Below are positions 1-4,968 of a stretch of DNA of 5,871 nt, piece by piece. The position numbers and the translations under genes were made by a program. Numbering within the stretch: position 1 is the stretch's first letter; each line of letters starts with the position of its first letter. Origin of the DNA: an uncultured Lachnospiraceae bacterium (GTDB lineage: Bacteria > Bacillota > Clostridia > Lachnospirales > Lachnospiraceae); the NCBI GenBank assembly GCA_902803635.1, contig CADCQU010000130.1, positions 1 through 5,871 of the forward strand, read 5' to 3'. Under the pieces are notes generated by a model. The model was not told the origin of the DNA, did no database searches, and worked only from the letters and a program-made list of their open reading frames with translations.

Positions 1-1051
1 AGGCGGCCATCAGTTCGTCCAGCTTCCCTGCCAAATATTCGCCCGCCGCATTTGCCTTGCCCACGATATCCTTCTTCCGGAAAATGTCAAAGACCGCCGC
101 GACGGCCGCGCAGGCAAATGGATTCCCGCCGTAGGTGGTGCCGTGGTCGCCGGGGGCGAGCGAGGCCTTCGCTGCCTTCTCGCCAAGGACAAAGGCCCCG
201 ACCGGGACGCCACAGCCGAGGGCCTTCGCGGTCGTCAGGATGTCCGGCAAAATGCCGTACTGCTGGTAGGCCCAGAGCGTGCCCGTCCGGCCCATGCCGC
301 ACTGGATCTCGTCGAGGATGAGCAGGATGTCCCGCTCGTCGCAGAGCTTCCGGACACCCGCAAGGAAGGCCGGATCGGCGGGATAGATGCCGCCCTCGCC
401 CTGCACGGTTTCCAGAAGGATCGCGCAGGTCTTGTCCGTGACGGCCGCCTCGACCGAGGCCAGGTCGTTAAAGTCCGCGAACGCAACGCCGCCCATGAGA
501 GGCAGGAAGGCCTCCTGGTAATGGGCATTTCCCGTGACCGAGAGCGCGCCCACGGTGCGGCCGTGGAAGCTGTGGCGCATCGCCACAATCTCGTGTCCCG
601 CATGGCCATCCCGCACGAAGGCATATTTCTTCGCGGCCTTGATGGCCCCCTCGATCGCCTCCGCGCCGGAGTTCGTGAAGAACGCCTTGGAAAGGCCGGT
701 GGTTTTCGCAAGAGCCTTCTCGTCTTCCCCCTGCTCCTGGTCGCTTCCGCAAGAACCCTTCAGAAGCGCGGTGGAGGTCACGAGGGACTTCGCGGCGAGC
801 GCGAGCGGCTCATGATAGTAGAGGTTCGAGGTATGGAGAATTTTGTGCACCTGCTCCTCCAGCGCATGGTCATAGTCCGGGTCGTGGTAACCCAGGGCAT
901 GCACCGCGATGCCAGCCATGAAGTCCAGGTATTCCTTCCCGTCCGCGTCGAAAATGCGCACGCCCTCCCCCCGGTCAATTGCCAGCGGGAAGCGGTTATA
1001 CGTATGGAGCACGTACCGCTCCGTCATGTCCATAATTTCCTTCGAATTCAT
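1..1051 (-). CDS. argD: Acetylornithine aminotransferase (partial, 3' end beyond window)
   Basis: This PLP enzyme converts N-acetylglutamate semialdehyde plus glutamate to N-acetylornithine in the cytoplasm. The frame stays open from the ATG at 1051 to the left edge, giving 350 codons; the family is usually about 390-400 residues, so roughly 40-50 are missing. Class III aminotransferase signatures are visible: NSGAEA at residues 127-132, SFHGRT at 161-166, LDEIQCGMGRTG at 246-257 (Asp247 should contact the PLP ring nitrogen), TTAKALGCG at 273-281 with Lys276 the expected PLP lysine, and GTTYGGNPFACAA at 304-316. The start is supported by GAGGAAG seven bases upstream. An upstream ATG at 1070 is in another frame. 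An odd polar insertion occupies about residues 92-116. It is the last visible gene of the argCJBD series. Family members can also act on succinyl-diaminopimelate or succinylornithine, but the arg context favours ArgD. Confidence 0.96.
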   Translation of the reverse strand, partial: MNSKEIMDMTERYVLHTYNRFPLAIDRGEGVRIFDADGKEYLDFMAGIAVHALGYHDPDYDHALEEQVHKILHTSNLYYHEPLALAAKSLVTSTALLKGSCGSDQEQGEDEKALAKTTGLSKAFFTNSGAEAIEGAIKAAKKYAFVRDGHAGHEIVAMRHSFHGRTVGALSVTGNAHYQEAFLPLMGGVAFADFNDLASVEAAVTDKTCAILLETVQGEGGIYPADPAFLAGVRKLCDERDILLILDEIQCGMGRTGTLWAYQQYGILPDILTTAKALGCGVPVGAFVLGEKAAKASLAPGDHGTTYGGNPFACAAVAAVFDIFRKKDIVGKANAAGEYLAGKLDELMAA

Positions 1052-1213
1052 TTCGCTTCTTCCTCTTCATTTTTTCGTTCCCAACGAAGTCCGACGGTTA
1101 CACCGTTCCGACGGTTCCGTTGAAGCTATTCTCTTTCCACGCAGCAAGCCCTCGGCGCGGCCATGTATTTTTCCCGTTCCGCCGCCTCCGTCGAAATTCC
1201 TCTTTCGCCACTC
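1052..1213 (-). other. argB-argD intercistronic spacer with small hairpins
   Basis: These 162 bases between the argB stop and the argD start hold no credible gene. Visible structure: a 6-bp perfect inverted repeat TTCGTT/AACGAA with a 3-base loop at 1074-1088, placed 22 bases before the argD start and just 5' of its ribosome site; a 10-base direct repeat TCCGACGGTT at 1090-1099 and 1107-1116; and a 5-bp hairpin ACGGT/ACCGT at 1094-1106. Read in the transcript direction, the 1074-1088 stem is followed by A residues, not U, so it is not a rho-independent terminator and argD can be co-transcribed with argB. I found no convincing internal promoter. Confidence 0.5.
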
Positions 1214-2134
1214 TTAAGGCTTTTCATCTACCTTCTCATGGTAGTACCGTTTCGCGTTGTCGGCGATGATGGCGGTGCCAACGCCCTTGTGGGTGAAGAA
1301 TTCAAGGAGCAGGCTGTGCTCGACGCGGCCGTCGAGGATATGCACGCGCGTTACGCCGGCGCGGATGGCGGCGATGCAGTTCTGGAGCTTCGGCAGCATC
1401 CCGCCGCCGGCATTGCCGGATTCTATGAAGGCTTCCGTCTCGGAGACTGAAAGCTCGGAAATCAGCGTCGTGGGGTCATGCGGGTTGCGGTAGACGCCTT
1501 CGATGTCGCTGAGGAACGCAAGCTTGTGGGCCTTCTCGGCCGTCGCGATCGCGCAGGCCGCGTCGTCCGCATTGACGTTATAGGACTTGAAATCCTCCTC
1601 ACCAAGCCCGACCGGGCAAATGACGGGAACGAAGTCCTTGTCGAGCAGTGTGTCAATGAGGGAGGTGTCCACCTTCGTGACCTCGCCCACGAAGCCGATG
1701 TCCTGCCCGCCGGCCAGCTCCTTCTTCTTGACGAGCATCGTAGCACCGTCCTTCCCGGAAATGCCGCAGGCCTTGACACCGTTTTCTTCCATATATTGCA
1801 CCAGATTCTTGTTCACGCGGTTCAGGACCATCTCCGCGATGCTCATCGTCTGCTTGTCCGTCACGCGAAGGCCGCTGACAAATTCCGGCTCCTGCCCCGA
1901 GAGGCGGACCCATTTGCTGATTTCCTTGCCGCCTCCGTGGACGATGATAGGCTTCATGCCCACGAGCTTCAAAAGAGCCACGTCCGTAATCACGCTCTTT
2001 TTCAGGTGCGAGTCCGTCATCGCGGAACCGCCATATTTGACGACGATCTTCTTGCCGTTAAATTCCCGGATGTAGGGCAGCGCCTCCACGAGGACATTTG
2101 CCTTCTCAATCCATAAATCCATGTTTTCTGCCAT
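1214..2134 (-). CDS. argB: Acetylglutamate kinase
   Basis: This cytoplasmic amino-acid kinase phosphorylates N-acetylglutamate with ATP, the committed and usually regulated step. The product is 306 residues, slightly above the usual 280-300. Motifs: [11 protein letters not shown] at 29-39 with Lys33 for phosphate binding, [10 protein letters not shown] at 63-72, SGLRVTD at 87-93, [12 protein letters not shown] at 186-197 with Asp191 expected in catalysis, LSDIEGVY at 208-215, and GGGMLPKL at 243-250 with Lys249. About 28 residues precede the kinase core and include [11 protein letters not shown]. Such an N-terminal helix is typical of hexameric, arginine-inhibited enzymes and absent from the short E. 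coli type, so feedback inhibition by arginine is likely (inference). ATG 2134 is preferred because AGG lies six bases upstream; Met5 is a weaker alternative. The gene follows argJ by 18 bases, implying one mRNA. Confidence 0.98.
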   Translation of the reverse strand: MAENMDLWIEKANVLVEALPYIREFNGKKIVVKYGGSAMTDSHLKKSVITDVALLKLVGMKPIIVHGGGKEISKWVRLSGQEPEFVSGLRVTDKQTMSIAEMVLNRVNKNLVQYMEENGVKACGISGKDGATMLVKKKELAGGQDIGFVGEVTKVDTSLIDTLLDKDFVPVICPVGLGEEDFKSYNVNADDAACAIATAEKAHKLAFLSDIEGVYRNPHDPTTLISELSVSETEAFIESGNAGGGMLPKLQNCIAAIRAGVTRVHILDGRVEHSLLLEFFTHKGVGTAIIADNAKRYYHEKVDEKP

Positions 2135-2152
2135 ATTTTTCCTGCCCTCTTT

Positions 2153-3385
2153 TTATGACCTGTAATCCGCATTGATATCTACATATTTGTGGGTGAGGTC
2201 GCAGCCCCAGGCGTCGGCGGAGGCGTTGCCGTCCTTGCAGTCCGCGACGCAGAGGATTTCGTTCTGCGAAAGAATCTCCGTCGCCAGCTCCTCGCTGTAG
2301 CCGGTATCGACGCCATTTGACAAAATCTGGATGCGGCCCGCGCTGCTCGAAAGGAAGAGATCGACCTTCTCCGGTTCAAATACCGCGCCTGAGTAGCCCA
2401 TCGCGCAGAGGATACGGCCCCAGTTCGCGTCGTGGCCGTAGACCGCCGCCTTCGTGAGCGCCGAGGAAACCACGCTGCGGGCCAGAACCTTCGCGTCCTC
2501 CTTCGTCCGTGCATGGATCACGCGCATCTCGAAGAGAGCCGTCGCACCCTCTCCGTCGCGGGCCATTTGCCGTGCAAGCCGCGTGCAGACGTCGAGAAGG
2601 CCCTCCTTGAAGGCCGTGTAGTCCGTATTTTCAGAATTAATCCGTGTATTCCCGGCCATCTCGGAGGACATTAGCAGGCAGGTGTCATTTGTCGAGGTGT
2701 CGCCGTCGACCGAGACCATGTTGAAGGTGTCCGGCACGACCTCGGAAAGCGCTTTCTGGAGCATTTCCTTGCAAATGCAGGCGTCGGTGGTGATGAAGGA
2801 GAGCATGGTGCACATGTTGGGGTGGATCATGCCGGAGCCCTTGCAGCAGCCACCGATGGTCGCGACGCTCCCGTCAGCAAATGTCACGCTGACAGCCGCC
2901 TGTTTCACCACGGTATCGGTCGTCATGATAGCCTTCGCCGCGTCCGTGCCGTCGTGGAGGCAGTCGCCGAGCTTCCCCGCGAGAGTGCGCACGCCCGCCG
3001 TAATCTTATCCATCGGAAGCTGCCGGCCGATGACGCCCGTGGACGCCACGAGGACATTTTCCGCAGGAACATTGAGGGCCTTCGCGGCCTCCTCCGCCGT
3101 CTCCCGGCAATAGGCAAGCCCCTGCTCGCCGGTGCAGGCATTTGCAACACCCGCGTTCACGACGATGGCCTGCACCTTCGCGCCGGAGGATACGATGTCG
3201 CGATCCCAGACCACCGGAGCCGCCTTCACACGGTTCGTGGTAAATGTCCCCGCCACCTCGCAGGGAGTCTTCGCAAAAATCATCGCCATGTCGGCATTTC
3301 CGTTTTTCTTCAGACCGGCCGCGCAGCCCGCCGCCAGAAAGCCCTGGGCCGCCGTCACGCCGCCTTCTATAATCGTAAAGCTCAT
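2153..3385 (-). CDS. argJ: Glutamate N-acetyltransferase / ornithine acetyltransferase (ArgJ)
   Basis: ArgJ moves the acetyl group from N-acetylornithine to glutamate, releasing ornithine and renewing N-acetylglutamate; bifunctional members can also use acetyl-CoA. It is an Ntn-type hydrolase-fold enzyme made as a precursor that cleaves itself before a conserved threonine. At 410 residues it has the full family length. Visible features: ASTGVIG at 114-120 (oxyanion-hole Thr-Gly), KGSGMIHPNM at 182-191 followed by Cys192-Thr193, where Thr193 is the expected nucleophile and new N-terminus of the beta chain, VSVDGDTSTNDT at 224-235, DGEGAT at 277-282, HDANWGRI at 318-325, and the C-terminal INADYRS. 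Cleavage should give about 192 and 218 residues. Oddities: Cys192 replaces the usual Ala before Thr193, Cys181 replaces the usual Ala before Lys182, and Ala283 stands where GEGATK normally has Lys. AGGAG eight bases before ATG 3385 supports the start. Whether it is mono- or bifunctional cannot be read from sequence. Confidence 0.97.
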   Translation of the reverse strand: MSFTIIEGGVTAAQGFLAAGCAAGLKKNGNADMAMIFAKTPCEVAGTFTTNRVKAAPVVWDRDIVSSGAKVQAIVVNAGVANACTGEQGLAYCRETAEEAAKALNVPAENVLVASTGVIGRQLPMDKITAGVRTLAGKLGDCLHDGTDAAKAIMTTDTVVKQAAVSVTFADGSVATIGGCCKGSGMIHPNMCTMLSFITTDACICKEMLQKALSEVVPDTFNMVSVDGDTSTNDTCLLMSSEMAGNTRINSENTDYTAFKEGLLDVCTRLARQMARDGEGATALFEMRVIHARTKEDAKVLARSVVSSALTKAAVYGHDANWGRILCAMGYSGAVFEPEKVDLFLSSSAGRIQILSNGVDTGYSEELATEILSQNEILCVADCKDGNASADAWGCDLTHKYVDINADYRS

Positions 3386-3545
3386 ATTTATGTCTCCTCT
3401 TCTCTCCGAAATTCGTCACGAATCCATCTCGAGTTTCTGTTCAGGCGGCCCCTCGAAAAAGGCTGCTTTGCTTTGTAAAAGGTGAACTGCAACTTCGTAC
3501 ATCTATATCGACTTTCTTTATGTCCGAAATCGTCTTCGCGTTCTT
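3386..3545 (-). other. argC-argJ intercistronic spacer with palindrome
   Basis: These 160 bases between the argC stop and the argJ start contain no credible gene. The clearest structure is ATTCGTCACGAAT at 3411-3423, a perfect inverted repeat with 6-bp arms and a single central base. It lies 25 bases before the argJ start and immediately 5' of its AGGAGA ribosome site at 3393-3398. It resembles the TTCGTT/AACGAA repeat at the same place before argD. No U-tract follows in the transcript direction, so it is not a terminator. A weak TATAGA-like box exists but has no matching -35, so I do not call an internal promoter. Confidence 0.5.
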
Positions 3546-4586
3546 TCAGAAGATTTCCGGTACCATGTTCAGTCCCTCGTCCTCGGGCAGCCCGAAGATA
3601 ATGTTCATGTTCTGCACGGCCTGTCCGGCGGCCCCCTTGACCACGTTGTCGATCGCGCCCGTGAGGACGAGCCGTCCCGTGCGCTCGTCGATGATGAAGC
3701 CGACGTCCGCGTAATTGCTGCCCTTCACGCGCCTCGTCTCCGCCGGCAGGCCCGGCGGCAGGACGCGCACGAACTTCTCATTTTTATAGAAGGAATCCAG
3801 AAGCTCCTTCCCCTCCTCCTTCGTGACCGGGCGGAGGAGCTTCGCGTAGGCCGTCACAAGGATGCCGCGGTTCATGGGCACCAGATGCGGCGTGAACTGT
3901 ACGGTCACGGGCCGCCCGGCCGCGATGGCGAGCTGGTCCTCAATCTCCGGCGTGTGGCGGTGCGTTGCAACGCCGTAGGCCTTGATATTCTCGTTGACCT
4001 CGCAGAAAAGGTTCTGCACCTTCGCGCCGCGACCCGCCCCGGACGTGCCGGATTTCGCGTCGATGATGACCGAATCCGGGTCGATGAACCCCGCCTTCAC
4101 CCACGGGAAAATCGTAAGAATCGAGCAGGTCGGGAAGCAGCCCGGATTTGCCACGAGCCTTGCCCCGGAAAGCTTCTCGCGGAAAAGCTCCGGCAGCCCA
4201 TAGACCGCCTCCGGCAGAAATTCCGGCGTCGGATGGTGGATGCCGTACCACGCCTCGTAGCGGGCCGCGTCCTTAATCCGGAAGTCCGCGGAAATATCCA
4301 CGACCTTCGCCCTCTGCAAAAGCCCCTCGCTGACCTTCCCGGCGCAGTAGCCCTGCGGGGTCGCCGTGAAAATCACATCCGCAGCCTCCGCAAGCTTGTC
4401 CATGTCGTCGTCGAGGCATTTGTCGTCGACCAGTTCAAACATGCTGCCGTAGACGCTCGCATAGGGCTCGTCCTTGTAGCTCCGCGAGCCGTACCAGACA
4501 ATCTTCGCGTCCGGATGATTCAGCAAAATGCGCACAAGCTCCGCGCCCGCATAGCCGGTAGAGCCGATAATTCCTACTTTGACCAT
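3546..4586 (-). CDS. argC: N-acetyl-gamma-glutamyl-phosphate reductase
   Basis: This cytoplasmic NADPH-dependent enzyme reduces N-acetylglutamyl phosphate, the ArgB product, to N-acetylglutamate semialdehyde, the ArgD substrate. The 346 residues match the common type-1 ArgC length of about 345. The N-terminal Rossmann motif GSTGYAG is at 8-14, TATPQGY at 74-80 belongs to the dinucleotide domain, ANPGCFPT at 146-153 carries the catalytic Cys150, KSGTSGAGRG at 178-187 is the conserved glycine-rich loop, and HRHTPEI at 209-215 carries the expected catalytic His; PHLVPMNRG at 233-241 is also typical. I chose ATG 4586 because MVKVGIIGSTGYAG begins exactly where the family begins and GGAGG ends five bases upstream. 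The in-frame ATG at 4625 would add 13 unlike residues and lacks a ribosome site. It is the first gene of the minus-strand series, read from a promoter at 4648-4676. Confidence 0.97.
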   Translation of the reverse strand: MVKVGIIGSTGYAGAELVRILLNHPDAKIVWYGSRSYKDEPYASVYGSMFELVDDKCLDDDMDKLAEAADVIFTATPQGYCAGKVSEGLLQRAKVVDISADFRIKDAARYEAWYGIHHPTPEFLPEAVYGLPELFREKLSGARLVANPGCFPTCSILTIFPWVKAGFIDPDSVIIDAKSGTSGAGRGAKVQNLFCEVNENIKAYGVATHRHTPEIEDQLAIAAGRPVTVQFTPHLVPMNRGILVTAYAKLLRPVTKEEGKELLDSFYKNEKFVRVLPPGLPAETRRVKGSNYADVGFIIDERTGRLVLTGAIDNVVKGAAGQAVQNMNIIFGLPEDEGLNMVPEIF

Positions 4587-4591
4587 ACATT

Positions 4592-4604
4592 CCTCCCATG
4601 GAGG
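4592..4604 (-). promoter_or_regulatory. argC ribosome site inside a short hairpin
   Basis: In the argC transcript CCTCC is followed by ATG and then GGAGG, a perfect 5-bp inverted repeat with a 3-base loop. The 3' arm (complement of 4592-4596) is the only good ribosome site for argC, ending five bases before its ATG. The fold would hide the site. The arrangement is seen directly; any effect on translation is inference. Confidence 0.55.
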
Positions 4605-4622
4605 CCCCTGCCCCCGTCCTTG

Positions 4623-4643
4623 CATTTGTCAAATGTTCATTTG
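4623..4643. repeat. Three alternating CATTTG/CAAATG units at the argC start point
   Basis: CATTTG (4623-4628), CAAATG (4630-4635) and CATTTG (4638-4643) form two overlapping perfect inverted repeats with 1-base and 2-base centres. The predicted argC transcription start, about seven bases past the -10, falls near 4641 at the edge of the cluster, so a protein bound here would block initiation. A stretch within it (4624-4641, minus strand) matches the ARG-box pattern at about 14 of 18 positions, so it could be a weak ARG box or an unrelated operator. Confidence 0.5.
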
Positions 4644-4647
4644 TACC

Positions 4648-4676
4648 ATCATAGACCTTCTTTCTCGAATTTTCAA
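4648..4676 (-). promoter_or_regulatory. argC(JBD) promoter
   Basis: On the minus strand TTGAAA (4671-4676) and TATGAT (4648-4653) are separated by exactly 17 bases, each matching the sigma-70/sigma-A consensus at five of six positions. Initiation would be near 4641, giving a leader of about 55 bases before argC. A second TATAAT on the minus strand (4714-4719) sits inside the second ARG box but has only a poorly spaced -35 (TTGTTG, 15-base gap). Confidence 0.75.
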
Positions 4677-4684
4677 CATAAATT

Positions 4685-4702
4685 TACGAATAAATATGCT
4701 TT
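4685..4702. promoter_or_regulatory. ARG box 1 (ArgR/AhrC operator)
   Basis: The 18 bases TACGAATAAATATGCTTT fit the palindromic ARG-box pattern (TGNAT, four A/T, ATNCA with flanks) with two mismatches, a C for T at 4687 and a T for A at 4700. The centre is 21 bp from the centre of box 2, the spacing known for binding of one ArgR/AhrC hexamer to paired boxes. The box lies just upstream of the argC -35. Confidence 0.65.
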
Positions 4703-4705
4703 ATT

Positions 4706-4723
4706 TCTGCATAATTATACAGT
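4706..4723. promoter_or_regulatory. ARG box 2 (ArgR/AhrC operator)
   Basis: The 18 bases TCTGCATAATTATACAGT match the ARG-box pattern at every defined position: TG, AT, four A/T bases, AT and CA in the right places. It is three bases from box 1. ArgR (E. coli) and AhrC (Bacillus) bind such boxes with arginine as co-repressor. The regulator gene is not in this window. Confidence 0.78.
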
Positions 4724-4819
4724 CATAGCAAATGCAACAACCGCGCCGCTACTTCGATGGAGCTTTTCCGTCGTTTTGCACCCTCTCATTTGCGTCTGGC
4801 TTCCTTTCCGGCACCTCTG

Positions 4820-4858
4820 CTCGGATTACCACTGCCGTTTTCGCACCTGTAATCCGAG
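4820..4858 (+). terminator. 10-bp inverted repeat with T-rich tail, possible terminator
   Basis: CTCGGATTAC at 4820-4829 and GTAATCCGAG at 4849-4858 are perfectly complementary. The 19-base loop can pair further through TGcCG and CGCA around TTTT. TTTTAAGAATTTT follows on the plus strand, the shape of a rho-independent terminator. It ends 16 bases before the argG -35, so it could shield argG from plus-strand read-through, or stop a leader transcript begun near the ARG boxes. On the minus strand no U-tract follows. Function is unproven. Confidence 0.5.
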
Positions 4859-4874
4859 TTTTAAGAATTTTCAC

Positions 4875-4903
4875 TTGCAAGATGGCCACTTGTGGGCTAT
4901 AGT
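4875..4903 (+). promoter_or_regulatory. argG promoter
   Basis: TTGCAA (4875-4880) and TATAGT (4898-4903) are separated by 17 bases and match sigma-70/sigma-A hexamers at four and five of six positions. Initiation would be near 4910, leaving a leader of about 59 bases before argG. Confidence 0.7.
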
Positions 4904-4915
4904 GGGGAAAGTGAA

Positions 4916-4933
4916 CTTGAATCAAAAGGCAAC
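4916..4933 (+). promoter_or_regulatory. Possible weak ARG box at the argG start point
   Basis: CTTGAATCAAAAGGCAAC agrees with the Bacillus AhrC box (CATGAATAAAAATKCAAK, recalled) at 14 of 18 positions. It lies just after the predicted argG start, where binding would repress. No partner box is seen 21 bp to either side, so this is a candidate only. Confidence 0.3.
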
Positions 4934-4955
4934 ACACAAATAACAGAAGTTTCCC

Positions 4956-4963
4956 AAAGGAGG
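4956..4963 (+). promoter_or_regulatory. argG ribosome binding site
   Basis: AAAGGAGG, a near-perfect complement of the 16S rRNA tail, ends five bases before the ATG at 4969. It fixes the argG start and, unlike the argC site, is not in an obvious hairpin. Confidence 0.9.
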
Positions 4964-4968
4964 TTCCC

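Larger units (their letters stand above)
4587..4968. other. argC-argG divergent control region
   Basis: This 382-base gene-free region separates divergent argC and argG. From left to right it holds the argC leader with a ribosome-site hairpin, a CAAATG repeat cluster at the argC start point, the argC promoter, two ARG boxes in an AT-rich stretch (about 4660-4723), a GC-richer part with no recognised element (4738-4819), a 10-bp inverted repeat, the argG promoter and the argG leader. Shared operators between arg genes are common, so coordinated repression by ArgR/AhrC is the expected logic. Confidence 0.8.

Noticed and set aside
1071..1088. Terminator between argB and argD
   Set aside because: The stem is real, but in the minus-strand transcript an A-tract follows it, not U. 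The T-run precedes the stem on the plus strand.
143..1123. 326-codon plus-strand open frame opposite argD
   Set aside because: It is an antisense shadow: argD on the other strand has all aminotransferase motifs, and this frame has no ribosome site or recognisable domain. GC-rich codon use keeps the opposite strand free of stops.
4592..4619. G-quadruplex in the argC leader
   Set aside because: Only two strong G-runs plus a short one are present, with the last run better explained as the ribosome site paired to CCTCC.
4587..4625. Longer argC start at ATG 4625
   Set aside because: Adds 13 residues unlike any ArgC, has no ribosome site, and would start only about 16 bases after the predicted transcription start.
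3885..4943. 352-codon plus-strand open frame opposite argC and the control region
   Set aside because: It crosses argC, its promoter, the ARG boxes and the hairpin, resembles nothing, and has no ribosome site. Antisense shadow.
4724..4968. T-box riboswitch in the argG leader
   Set aside because: No AGGGTGGNACCGCG antiterminator core or specifier-loop pattern is present, and the predicted argG leader is only about 59 bases.
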